From: Lachnospiraceae bacterium
GTDB lineage: Bacteria; Bacillota; Clostridia; Lachnospirales; Lachnospiraceae
Length of the DNA: 64,000 nucleotides
Direction of reading: 5' to 3'
NCBI GenBank assembly: GCA_024403415.1
Contig: JAKSRY010000005.1
Span: forward strand, 1-64,000
This document shows positions 16,527 through 26,983 of the stretch, in pieces (positions within the stretch are counted from its first letter, which is position 1; each line of letters starts with the position of its first letter). Under the pieces are notes generated by a model. The model was not told the DNA's origin, searched no databases, and saw only the letters and a list, made by a program, of their open reading frames with translations. Position numbers and translations under genes: made by a program.

Positions 16527-16605
16527 TATTTACGGAAATAAATAAACATATGATGCAGATATACTGCGCTATATGAAAATTGATCAGAAAAATTGATAGA
16601 TAACG

Positions 16606-16629
16606 AAGTGACTTATAGAAATGTCACTT
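16606..16629 (+). promoter_or_regulatory. Small hairpin just before the lysC ribosome site
   Basis: aagtgac (16606-16612) pairs with gtcactt (16623-16629) around a 10-base loop; the site taaggag follows at 16634-16640. It may protect or tune the lysC start, and no clear promoter was seen in front of it. Confidence 0.35.
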
Positions 16630-16649
16630 TGGGTAAGGAGTATATTTTT

Positions 16650-17969
16650 ATGAAAAAGGTAGTTAAGTTTGGCGGAAGTTCACTTGCTTCTGCAGAACAG
16701 TTTAAGAAAGTCGGTGCTATTATTAAGGCAGACGAGAGCAGAGCATATGTAGTACCTTCTGCACCGGGAAAGCGTAATTCTTCTGATACAAAAGTTACGG
16801 ACCTGTTATACGGATGCTACAACCTTGCTGAAGCAGGAAAGAATTTTGAAAAACAGCTTGAGGAAATAAAAGCTCGTTATGCAGAGATTATTGATGGACT
16901 TTCACTGACTCTTTCGCTTGATAAGCAGTTTGAGCAGATTAAAAAAGATTTTGAAGCTAAGGCAGGAAAAGATTATGCTGCAAGCCGTGGAGAATTTCTT
17001 AACAGTATTATCATGGCTAACTACCTTGGATATGACTGGATTGATGCTGCAGAAGTAGTTCTGTTTGATGAGAATGGAGAATTTGATTCAGAGGTTACGA
17101 ATGAAAAGCTTTCAAAGGTTCTTGAAGAGCATGAGAAAGCTGTTATCCCCGGATTTTACGGAGCTTATGCAGATGGAAAGGTAAAGACTTTCTCAAGAGG
17201 TGGTTCTGATATCACAGGTTCGATTGTTGCCAGAGCTGCAAAGGCAGATGTATATGAAAACTGGACAGATGTATCAGGTATTTATATTACAGATCCCCGT
17301 ATTATTGAGAATCCGGTTGGTATTGAGACAGTTACATACAGAGAGTTGAGAGAACTTTCATATATGGGATTCTCAGTACTTCATGAAGATGCTATATTCC
17401 CTGTAAGACGTGAAGGTATTCCGATTAATATCAAGAATACAAACAGACCCGAGGATGAAGGTACATGGATTGTTGAAAGTACATGCCAGAAGTCTAAGTA
17501 TACCATTACCGGTATAGCAGGAAAGAAGGGATTCTGTGCAGTAAATGTCGATAAAGAGAAGATGAATTCAGAAATCGGATACGGAAGAAAGATACTTCAG
17601 GCTTTTGAAGATAACGGTATTTCTTTTGAACACATGCCTTCAGGTATTGATACAATGACAGTATTTGTTCATCAGGACGAATTCATGGATAAGGAACAGC
17701 AGGTTGTATCGGCAATTCACAGAATTGCAAAACCGGATCTTATCGATATTGAAGCTGATCTTGCTCTCATAGCTGTAGTTGGAAGAGGCATGAAGTCAAC
17801 AAGAGGTACAGCGGGAAGAATTTTCTCAGCTCTTGCACATGCAAATGTTAATGTTAAGATGATTGATCAGGGTTCGTCAGAACTTAATATTATTATCGGT
17901 GTTGAAAACCACGATTTCGAAACAGCCATTAAGGCAATATATGATATCTTTGTAACAGCAAGAGTATAA
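16650..17969 (+). CDS. lysC: Aspartate kinase
   Basis: The 440-residue enzyme phosphorylates aspartate, the first step to lysine, threonine and methionine. The kinase domain has KFGGSS at residues 5-10, 'GEFLNSIIMANYL', 'IPGFYGAYADGKVKTFSRGG' and 'SDITGSIVARA'. The C-terminal 130 residues form the paired ACT domains ('ALIAVVGRGMKSTRGTAGRI', 'MIDQGSSELNIIIGV') that usually bind a feedback amino acid. Translation is placed at ATG 16650 after taaggag; the in-frame ATG at 16593 would add 19 unrelated residues. It ends the operon and is followed by a strong terminator. Confidence 0.95.
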   Translation: MKKVVKFGGSSLASAEQFKKVGAIIKADESRAYVVPSAPGKRNSSDTKVTDLLYGCYNLAEAGKNFEKQLEEIKARYAEIIDGLSLTLSLDKQFEQIKKDFEAKAGKDYAASRGEFLNSIIMANYLGYDWIDAAEVVLFDENGEFDSEVTNEKLSKVLEEHEKAVIPGFYGAYADGKVKTFSRGGSDITGSIVARAAKADVYENWTDVSGIYITDPRIIENPVGIETVTYRELRELSYMGFSVLHEDAIFPVRREGIPINIKNTNRPEDEGTWIVESTCQKSKYTITGIAGKKGFCAVNVDKEKMNSEIGYGRKILQAFEDNGISFEHMPSGIDTMTVFVHQDEFMDKEQQVVSAIHRIAKPDLIDIEADLALIAVVGRGMKSTRGTAGRIFSALAHANVNVKMIDQGSSELNIIIGVENHDFETAIKAIYDIFVTARV

Positions 17970-18042
17970 TATCCGATATTAAATCATTATTTGGCAAAGA
18001 TATGAGTCGATATACGACTTGTTGAAAAGAAAAAGAGCAAAT

Positions 18043-18093
18043 AAAAACACATGATTTGGTTTTGTAATTAAAAACTGAATCATGTGTTTTTTA
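18043..18093 (+). terminator. Terminator of the aspartate-family operon
   Basis: aaaaacacatgatt (18043-18056) pairs with aatcatgtgttttt (18078-18091), a perfect 14-bp stem with T-run. The A-run on the 5' side means it could also serve the convergent gene on the minus strand. Confidence 0.9.
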
Positions 18094-18141
18094 TGTCATT
18101 TGCCTGAAATATTAATCGTTAAGAGATTTTATATGTAATAT

Positions 18142-19074
18142 TTAGAACATACTTCTCATGCTGGCAAAATCTATGGTTTCATCATTCATATAATGCAAAT
18201 AGGCTATTGCATAATCAGGTCTTAAAGTGTTAACAACAATTCCGAAGACCGGAATGTTTCCGTAATAACAGTCCATCTTTTTGACCATTGGAGCCTCATC
18301 AAGAATGATACCAACTGGGACCGGTCTTTCCATGGAAGACGGATCAGTATGTTTTGCAAGTTCTTCGTAGGTTTCTTCCAAAGTTTCGGGTGGCTCTGGT
18401 TCGAGTTCAACGCCTCCGGTAATTTCTTCTTTGGCAGCCAGACGTTCATATACTGCTGCATCTATATAATAGAATTTATCTTTATATTTTTCATAATCTT
18501 CGGGAGATAGAATTTTTGACAAATCGTAAAACAGTTCGTTATAGGTTTTTCTTCTGAAGGCTATTGAATCGAACATCATAAAATCGAGATCGCCTACAGC
18601 CACGAGAGTGGTTATTTTCTGATCTGTTCCTAAATCGAAATCTCCGTTACCTGCTTTTGAACTAATGCTTGTAGTGTCAAGGAATATAAGTAAATCATCA
18701 TCACCATCCTTATGACTTGGATAGTTTTCGGGATGTGCTTTGATGTCATTTTCCAGATATTCCTTAAAACTTGCGGTCATCATATCGTTATTTATGTTGG
18801 TTGAATTGATTACCATTCCGTAGAAGGAATAATCCTTATGTGTGAAGAATGCGTAAAAAAGAGAAATAATGACAAACGCAGCAAGTCCGATTCCCAGCAC
18901 TGTATATTTGTAATAACCGAAATAATATTTGATTTTGTCTTTGAACGGCTTGTTCTTTAATTTTTCGCGCTGGTCTTTGGCTTCTTCTCTGACATTATCC
19001 CCCTGCAGGGTATGTACTACTTCTTTGGTATTTGGATCTTTTTTTGGATCCTCAGGATTATAATATAGTTTCAT
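18142..19074 (-). CDS. Membrane-anchored protein of unknown function
   Basis: The 310-residue product has a long, highly charged N-terminal cytoplasmic part (residues 1-55, many Lys, Asp and Glu), one transmembrane helix at about 57-77, and a C-terminal domain of 230 residues likely outside the membrane ('YSFYGMVINSTNINNDMMT', 'LLIFLDTTSISSKAGNGDFD'). A Pro/Glu-rich linker (VELEPEPPETLEE) precedes the last part. I do not recognise the family; similar single-pass proteins are frequent in Lachnospiraceae. It stands alone on the minus strand, with its own promoter and a gagga ribosome site before the ATG. Confidence 0.8.
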   Translation of the reverse strand: MKLYYNPEDPKKDPNTKEVVHTLQGDNVREEAKDQREKLKNKPFKDKIKYYFGYYKYTVLGIGLAAFVIISLFYAFFTHKDYSFYGMVINSTNINNDMMTASFKEYLENDIKAHPENYPSHKDGDDDLLIFLDTTSISSKAGNGDFDLGTDQKITTLVAVGDLDFMMFDSIAFRRKTYNELFYDLSKILSPEDYEKYKDKFYYIDAAVYERLAAKEEITGGVELEPEPPETLEETYEELAKHTDPSSMERPVPVGIILDEAPMVKKMDCYYGNIPVFGIVVNTLRPDYAIAYLHYMNDETIDFASMRSMF

Positions 19075-19121
19075 TATGTCTGATCCTCATCTGTAATGTA
19101 AAATTTAACTTCGTTAGATTA

Positions 19122-19150
19122 ATTTTATTCCGTAGAATTAACACAGTCAA
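19122..19150 (-). promoter_or_regulatory. Minus-strand promoter of the membrane protein gene
   Basis: Read on the minus strand: TTGACT (19150-19145), a 17-base spacer, TAAAAT (19127-19122), placing the start about 45 bases before the ATG. Confidence 0.65.
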
Positions 19151-19177
19151 TTAAACAAATATTAAATTTTTGTATAC

Positions 19178-19206
19178 TTGCACAGGGTATGTTTTTGTAT
19201 TATTAT
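19178..19206 (+). promoter_or_regulatory. Promoter of the DUF6106-like gene / guaB operon
   Basis: TTGCAC (19178-19183), 17 bases, TATTAT (19201-19206). It is back-to-back with the minus-strand promoter, the two -35 boxes being 27 bases apart. It would read into the small membrane protein gene, guaB and the GGDEF-EAL gene. Confidence 0.6.
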
Positions 19207-19251
19207 TAAAGAGATATTCTATACTCAAAATTAAAAGGAGATATTGGATAA

Positions 19252-21230
<1,979 letters not shown>

Positions 21231-21241
21231 GGAGCATATTT

Positions 21242-23920
21242 TTGCGTTCTCAAGATAATGATTTTGAATTGATGGGTTCAATTCTGAGTAATTTCATAGA
21301 AGAACAGAAGATGGCGGGTCTGGCTCAACATTTTTCGGATGTCGCACATGTTTTTGTTCAATGTCTCGATGCTGAATCTAATCCTTTAACCGAAATGATT
21401 GGTAATGAGAAGGAAAAGGACAGGATTCTTGAATTGATCGACAATAATCAGTTGCAGGAGATTTTGGACAGACTGACTGAAAGTAACCTTGAGGATCAGG
21501 TAGTTGAGAATACGGCATACCCGAATCTCAAGCTTGCGGTAGTATCTACCAAAATCGGGAAGCAGACAGTTGCAAACTGGGTTGTGATTGGAGTTCTGAA
21601 TGATGTGGGATTTGATGAGGATTTTATCAATTCCCCTCTTGAGGATTTTGAATATAACCTGTCTGAACAGCAGTTTTACAGTGTTGTAGATGCATTGAGG
21701 AATTTTACATCCCGATTATTTGAAAATGAGCTAAACAATGTATCTTTGACTGCAGAAAATAAAAGAAGCAGATCCTCCGAGGAAGAAATGGGGGTTAATC
21801 TTCGCAGGGCCGAGGCTTTGACCGAAATAGTACAGCTGCTTGAAACCGATGATTCCATCGAAAGAATTATGGTTAGAATGCTGGAGATAATAGGTCGTTT
21901 TCTGTATATAGACAGTAGTATCATATGCAGATTTAAGCGAGGAACAGATGATGTTGTTGAAAAACTTGCATCGTATACTCCAAATCCTGAAATAAATAAG
22001 GATTCTGCAGAAATAGTGATACCTGCAGAAATGTTAAAGAAGGCAAACAGTCCGCTTATCATGTCTTCATCCGGAAGTATGAGTGCATATGAAAGAGGAT
22101 TCATGGAAGATATGAACGTTAAGGCTATTATTATTATGCCCATTCATATCAATCAGATTCCGGGAATGTATGCATGTTTTATACAGACCTCTAATGACAG
22201 AGTATGGTCAATTGGAGAAATAAAATTTATTAATGATTCGGTCAAAATACTTCAAAGTATAATGACCAAACGTGTTCAAAAAAATTCTATTGCAAGCTCA
22301 TATGAGTCTATAGAAACAATTTTGGATAATGTTGGTTCAGCGGTTTATGTCAGAGAATTAAATTCTCAAAAACCTTTATTTGCAAATAGTATTATGCAAA
22401 GAACCTTTAAGACAGAATTGAAAGAAGGCACTATTAATACATTACTGGATAATGCAATAAATGGTGAATCCGGAGCTTCGGAGATATATGTTTCCGAGCA
22501 AAACAAATATTATGACCTTTATTATACCCGAATAAGATGGGTGGATGGTTCGCCGGTTCTGCTTTGCGCGTTATATGATATTTCGCAAAAGAAGGTATAC
22601 CAGAAGAAGATTGAGCAGCAGGCATTTACGGATTTCCTGACAGGATTGTATAACCGTATGTGTTGTGAGAAGGATTTGGCAGCAATTATTGATGAATCTG
22701 AGAAAACCGGAAAAGCCGGGGCACTGCTTTATTTGGATCTGGATGATTTTAAGCATATAAACGACAGTCTTGGACATCAGTATGGTGATGTTCTTCTTAA
22801 ATCAATTTCACATGCGTTATCAAGCATTGAAGGAATTGAGGACTCCTGCTATCGAATGGGTGGTGATGAGTTTGTAATCATTATTCCACCTTCGCAGTAT
22901 GACAGAGTTAATACAATAGTAGCGGCTATTAAAGACGTATTTGCCAAGCCATGGTATTTGAAGGATTCTGATTACTACTGCACTATGAGTATGGGACTTG
23001 TTGTCTACCCTGAGTTTGGTAATGGAGTACATGATCTGATTAAAAAAGCTGATATAGCCATGTATGAGGCTAAAAAATCAGGTAAAAACCGTATGGCATA
23101 TTATTCTGACGGGATTGATTCTGCTTCCGGTAAGCGTCTCGATATGGAAAAAAATATGCGTGATGCTACTAATTCCGGCTTTAAGGAGTTTGAAGTATAT
23201 TATCAGCCTGTTGTGGATACAACAAAACCGGGTTATCCATGTTGTGGATGTGAAGCTTTAATCAGATGGAACAGTGCAGAATTGGGATTTATTTCTCCCG
23301 GAGAATTTATTCCGCTTGCTGAGTATTTAGGCTTGATAAATCCTATTGGCAATTATGTGCTGTTTGATGCAGCAGCAGCCTGCAGAAAGTGGAATGATAA
23401 CGGCTATCCCAACCATAGGGTTAACGTAAATCTTTCGGTAGTTCAGCTGCTTCAAAATGATGTGGTTCAGATAATAGAGGATACCATAAAAGAAACGGGT
23501 ATTAATCCTCATAATCTTACTTTGGAAGTTACGGAATCACTGGCTATTAACGATATGGAACGAATGAAAAAGATTCTTGCCAAAATAAAAGAACTCGGCG
23601 TAAATATAGCTCTTGATGATTTTGGAACCGGCTATTCTTCACTGAATCATATCAGAGAGATTCCTTTTGATATCATTAAGGTGGATCAAAGCTTTATCAG
23701 GAATTTGGAGTCGGATTCATATGCGGGTTCGTTTGTTAAGATGATAGGAGAACTTGCGGAGGCTATTGGAGTTAAAGTATGCGTCGAAGGTGTTGAAACT
23801 AAGGCACAGCTTGATATATTGAAAGATATGCCAATAGATTTGATTCAGGGATTTTTCTTTGATAAACCGATGAGAATAAACGAGTTTGAAAAGAAATATA
23901 TGCCTAATTTATATATGTAG
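21242..23920 (+). CDS. GAF-PAS-GGDEF-EAL c-di-GMP turnover protein
   Basis: The 892-residue cytoplasmic protein starts at TTG 21242, six bases after taaggag, which overlaps the guaB stop codon. A novel-looking N-terminal region (1-175) is followed by a GAF-like domain (about 185-345), a short PAS-like region (350-430), a GGDEF domain with intact GGDEF at 540-544 and an EAL domain with EALIRW at 671. The EAL catalytic set is complete ([36 protein letters not shown]). Both synthesis and breakdown activities are thus possible. No RxxD inhibitory site precedes GGDEF. No membrane segment is seen. Which activity dominates cannot be decided here. Confidence 0.92.
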   Translation: MRSQDNDFELMGSILSNFIEEQKMAGLAQHFSDVAHVFVQCLDAESNPLTEMIGNEKEKDRILELIDNNQLQEILDRLTESNLEDQVVENTAYPNLKLAVVSTKIGKQTVANWVVIGVLNDVGFDEDFINSPLEDFEYNLSEQQFYSVVDALRNFTSRLFENELNNVSLTAENKRSRSSEEEMGVNLRRAEALTEIVQLLETDDSIERIMVRMLEIIGRFLYIDSSIICRFKRGTDDVVEKLASYTPNPEINKDSAEIVIPAEMLKKANSPLIMSSSGSMSAYERGFMEDMNVKAIIIMPIHINQIPGMYACFIQTSNDRVWSIGEIKFINDSVKILQSIMTKRVQKNSIASSYESIETILDNVGSAVYVRELNSQKPLFANSIMQRTFKTELKEGTINTLLDNAINGESGASEIYVSEQNKYYDLYYTRIRWVDGSPVLLCALYDISQKKVYQKKIEQQAFTDFLTGLYNRMCCEKDLAAIIDESEKTGKAGALLYLDLDDFKHINDSLGHQYGDVLLKSISHALSSIEGIEDSCYRMGGDEFVIIIPPSQYDRVNTIVAAIKDVFAKPWYLKDSDYYCTMSMGLVVYPEFGNGVHDLIKKADIAMYEAKKSGKNRMAYYSDGIDSASGKRLDMEKNMRDATNSGFKEFEVYYQPVVDTTKPGYPCCGCEALIRWNSAELGFISPGEFIPLAEYLGLINPIGNYVLFDAAAACRKWNDNGYPNHRVNVNLSVVQLLQNDVVQIIEDTIKETGINPHNLTLEVTESLAINDMERMKKILAKIKELGVNIALDDFGTGYSSLNHIREIPFDIIKVDQSFIRNLESDSYAGSFVKMIGELAEAIGVKVCVEGVETKAQLDILKDMPIDLIQGFFFDKPMRINEFEKKYMPNLYM

Positions 23921-23955
23921 TTTAATTTTCCGCTAACTATAGGAGCAGTTCGAGT

Positions 23956-24852
23956 ATGGGACTTTTTGATAGTTTATCTAAAAACGGAATAAAGAATGTA
24001 AGTACGTCCGGTATGTATGCAAAGACAGACACGACAATTCAGATGTCCGGAAATGAAAAGTTTAAGGATATGTATCAGGATACACCGCAATTTGACGAGG
24101 ACAGTATGATTTTGCTTAAAAAGTATTCCTGTCCCGTTTGCGATTCGGATTTTCAGTCGCCTACAGTTAAGACCGGAAAAATAAGGCAGGTAGGAATCGA
24201 AAAAAATCTGAAGCCTATATTTGATTTCCGTTTTGAACCAATCAAGTATGAGCCAATAACCTGTCCAAAATGTGGATATTCTGTTATGGCAAGATTCCTT
24301 ACTCCGCTGACCTCATTTCAAAGAAAGATGTTTATAGAGAGTGAAGACTATTCATTTGTTGCGCCTGGTGGACTTAATAATAAGGTAGTTTCATATTCAC
24401 TTGCTGTTACCAAAATAAAAATGTCACTGGTGACGGCTATTATTCGAAAGGCAAAAGCATCTGAAAAAGCATATATTTGTCTTAAAGGATACTGGCTATG
24501 TGAGTCATATCTTGAGGCACTCGATAGAGGAGAAGATGATGGTTCAGGAAAAAATCCTGATGAAGTACGTCCTGAAATCCAGGCTGATATGGAAGAGTTT
24601 TCACAATCAGCTTATGATGGTTTTATAGAGGCAATGCAGTCAGAACGTTATCCGATAGCCGGAATGGATGAGCCTACTCTTGATTTTCTGATTGCAGAAA
24701 TGTCTGTGGAAAGAGAAAAATATGATGTGGCATCAAAACTTATAGCGTCTATTCTTGGTTCCAATTCAGCAAGCTCAAGAATTAAAGACAAAACCAGAAT
24801 TCTGAAGGAAGAAGTTCTGGAAGCTATCAGAAATAAAAAGAACTCCCAATAG
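23956..24852 (+). CDS. DUF2225 family protein
   Basis: The 298-residue soluble protein carries Cys pairs CPVCDSDF (near residue 57) and CPKCGYS (near 97), typical of DUF2225, whose members look like metal-binding proteins with a helical repeat C-terminal half. The first 40 residues are polar and variable. Function is not known. It starts 36 bases after the GGDEF-EAL gene ('aggagcag' before ATG) and is likely the last gene of the guaB transcript, since its stop codon lies inside the loop of a terminator hairpin. Confidence 0.8.
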   Translation: MGLFDSLSKNGIKNVSTSGMYAKTDTTIQMSGNEKFKDMYQDTPQFDEDSMILLKKYSCPVCDSDFQSPTVKTGKIRQVGIEKNLKPIFDFRFEPIKYEPITCPKCGYSVMARFLTPLTSFQRKMFIESEDYSFVAPGGLNNKVVSYSLAVTKIKMSLVTAIIRKAKASEKAYICLKGYWLCESYLEALDRGEDDGSGKNPDEVRPEIQADMEEFSQSAYDGFIEAMQSERYPIAGMDEPTLDFLIAEMSVEREKYDVASKLIASILGSNSASSRIKDKTRILKEEVLEAIRNKKNSQ

Positions 24853-24865
24853 GGAGTTCTTTTTG
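24838..24865 (+). terminator. Terminator overlapping the DUF2225 stop codon
   Basis: aagaactccc (24838-24847) pairs with gggagttctt (24852-24861) around aata, then Ts. The stop codon TAG (24850-24852) straddles the loop and 3' arm, so translation runs into the terminator. The hairpin also reads as a weaker terminator for the minus-strand gene ending at 24886. Confidence 0.88.
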
Positions 24866-24885
24866 ATAACAGGATATACATTATC

Positions 24886-25257
24886 TTATAATACTGTATT
24901 CTCAATAGTCTCTGCAATATCTTCTGCTGCGTCAGTGGCCTCATCAGAAATAATATCTACAACCTTGGGTTCATCATTGAAGAATTCCTCAACCTTCTGA
25001 ACACCTCCGGAAATAGTTTCTTTTGCTTTCTTAACAGCACTTTTAGCCAAATCTTCAGCTTTAGCCTTATCAAATGTAAGATTTACATATGAACGAGCTT
25101 TCGTAGGTTCACCATCCAAATCGTCATCAAAATCAACAACGTCATCATCGTCATTTACTGTAGTAATAACTTCCTTCTTTCGAAGATAACAAAAAGCTCC
25201 ATATGCTACGGCACTGGCTGCCGCTGTGAATAATAAAAACTTACCTACCTTTGCCAT
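24886..25257 (-). CDS. Small anchored acidic protein of unknown function
   Basis: The 123-residue product starts with an N-terminal hydrophobic helix ('KFLLFTAAASAVAYGAFCYL'), then a very acidic stretch rich in Asp (VNDDDDVVDFDDDLDGE), then an amphipathic helix-rich tail. It resembles YtxH-type small envelope proteins only in layout; no family is recognised. The start at 25257 is chosen because a perfect aggaggttt ribosome site precedes it; a longer in-frame start 33 bases upstream has none. It stands alone, divergent from the TetR gene. Confidence 0.75.
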   Translation of the reverse strand: MAKVGKFLLFTAAASAVAYGAFCYLRKKEVITTVNDDDDVVDFDDDLDGEPTKARSYVNLTFDKAKAEDLAKSAVKKAKETISGGVQKVEEFFNDEPKVVDIISDEATDAAEDIAETIENTVL

Positions 25258-25438
25258 AATAAACCTCCTAAACAAATCGCATACATTCAATTAATGTACA
25301 TGTGATAATACATAAGAAATGTTGGCTGCTATTACCCGTCAACATATTAATCTTAACCTATTTTCAGATAAATATAAAGTTAAAAATCCATAAAGAGCAA
25401 AAATTTACCTGTGATCATTTCTTTTTGGGTTATCTGTA

Positions 25439-25467
25439 TTGAATAGAAAAATAAAATGTGCTATCCT
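25439..25467 (+). promoter_or_regulatory. Promoter of the TetR-family gene
   Basis: TTGAAT (25439-25444), 17 bases, TATCCT (25462-25467) with extended -10 TGC. The 50 bases between it and the gene hold two related patches (tccgacc and tcgaccg), which may be part of an operator. Confidence 0.6.
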
Positions 25468-25519
25468 TAAATCCGACCCTATAAGTCAATATCGACCGAT
25501 TTGGTTAGCGAGGCCATGA

Positions 25520-26125
25520 ATGAACGATAAATTCTTCGATTTGAAAAAAGAAAAACAGGATAGAATGATTAATGCAGCACTTAAAATTTTTGCCCTTAAC
25601 GGATATGCTCATGCCAGTACGGATGATATCGTTAAGGAAGCGGGAATATCAAAAGGCCTTCTGTTTCATTATTTTTCAAACAAAATAGGACTGTATTCGT
25701 TTGTTTTTGACTATGCTGTTAAATATGTGTCGCTCGAGGTGACCAGTTCAGTCGACAAAAATGATAATGACTTTTTTGGTCTTCATATTCAGATAAAGAA
25801 CATAGAAAGTATGATTATGAGAGGTTACCCTTATATGATTGCTTTTTTGAACAGAACTCAGAATGAGGATGTTCTTGAGGCGATAAATGCTATTATGGAA
25901 AAGCGGGATGTAGTACCTGAACTGATAGAAGAATTATTTAAGCATGCCAATTCAGCTTCATTAAGAAGTGATGTTGATATAGCAAAGATTAATAAAATGA
26001 TAGACATTATTTCAAAGGGAATCCTCAGCGATAATATTGGAAATGTCGAAGATCATCCGGAATATTACGCTATTCAAATGAAAGAATATCTTCTTATGCT
26101 GAAAAGTATGTCATACAAAGCATAG
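25520..26125 (+). CDS. TetR/AcrR family transcriptional regulator
   Basis: The 201-residue regulator has the TetR DNA-binding helix-turn-helix at residues 10-55 ('AALKIFALNGYAHASTDDIV', then 'EAGISKGLLFHYFSNK') and a helical ligand-binding domain. Members usually repress neighbouring or own genes until a small ligand binds. The adjacent genes here (a small anchored protein and a DUF6062 protein) give no obvious ligand. ATG 25520 follows a weak gagg site. A strong terminator closes the gene, so it is probably monocistronic. Confidence 0.9.
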   Translation: MNDKFFDLKKEKQDRMINAALKIFALNGYAHASTDDIVKEAGISKGLLFHYFSNKIGLYSFVFDYAVKYVSLEVTSSVDKNDNDFFGLHIQIKNIESMIMRGYPYMIAFLNRTQNEDVLEAINAIMEKRDVVPELIEELFKHANSASLRSDVDIAKINKMIDIISKGILSDNIGNVEDHPEYYAIQMKEYLLMLKSMSYKA

Positions 26126-26139
26126 AAGAAAAAATATAT

Positions 26140-26178
26140 AAAAAGCCTCTCGGTTTATTCTTCCGAGAGGCTTTTTAT
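26140..26178 (+). terminator. Terminator after TetR gene
   Basis: A perfect 14-bp stem aaaaagcctctcgg (26140-26153) / ccgagaggcttttt (26163-26176), 9-base loop, usable in both directions. Confidence 0.93.
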
Positions 26179-26254
26179 GTTATACTTAAGGGTGACACGC
26201 ATATGCAAATATGTGGATATATTGTTACTGATTTTAATTTGAGAGGATAACGCT

Positions 26255-26983
26255 GTGAAAGAAGTTTTATATACAATTCCACTGAATGACGCCTTTAACG
26301 AAAACGGAGAATGCCCGTTTTGCGCAATAGAGAGAAATGTTGAACAGGACCTTTTGGATTTTGTTTTGGGATCGTCAGCTTCTTATATGGAAGCAGATAT
26401 AAGGGCAGTTACGGATGCGGAAGGTTTTTGCCGTCCTCATTTCAAGAAAATGTTTGCCTATGGTAATACCCTGGGAAATGCCTGGATATTAAAGACTCAT
26501 TACATGAGAGTAAACGAGGAATTTAAGAAGGAAAAGAAGCACTTTTCAGAGAGTAAGGGTTCTTTGTTTAAGAAGAATTCTGACAGTGCAAATTCAATGT
26601 CGGCCTGGATTAAGAAAAGGGAAGGATCATGCTATATCTGTAAAAGGTTTGATGAAACCTATGAAAGATATATGGCTACATTCTTTCATATGTATGAAAA
26701 TGACAGAGATTTTGTATCACGACTCAAGGAGTCAAAGGGCTTCTGCCTTTCGCATTTTGGAGATATTGTTGAATGTGCAGATAAATATCTGAACGAAAAA
26801 CAGCGCAAGGAATTCTTTACAATCATATTCGATCTTATGGAGACGAGTCTTGAACGACTTCAGGAAGATGTTTCGTGGATGGTAGAAAAATTTGATTACA
26901 GAAATAAAGATGCTGATTGGAAAAATTCAAAAGATGCAATCCAAAGAGGCATGCAGAAATTAAAGGGTGGTATTTATGATTAG
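26255..26983 (+). CDS. Cys/His-rich DUF6062-like protein
   Basis: The 242-residue soluble protein contains two copies of one pattern: C-x2-C at residues 20-23 followed by GFCRPHF (57-63), and C-x2-C at 126-129 followed by GFCLSHF (162-168), with nearly the same spacing (36 and 35 residues from the last C to the next). This internal duplication suggests two metal or cofactor sites made of Cys and His. I associate the pattern with the uncharacterised DUF6062 family. GTG 26255 follows gagagg. Its end overlaps the start of the acyltransferase gene by 8 bases, so the two are translationally coupled. Confidence 0.72.
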   Translation: MKEVLYTIPLNDAFNENGECPFCAIERNVEQDLLDFVLGSSASYMEADIRAVTDAEGFCRPHFKKMFAYGNTLGNAWILKTHYMRVNEEFKKEKKHFSESKGSLFKKNSDSANSMSAWIKKREGSCYICKRFDETYERYMATFFHMYENDRDFVSRLKESKGFCLSHFGDIVECADKYLNEKQRKEFFTIIFDLMETSLERLQEDVSWMVEKFDYRNKDADWKNSKDAIQRGMQKLKGGIYD

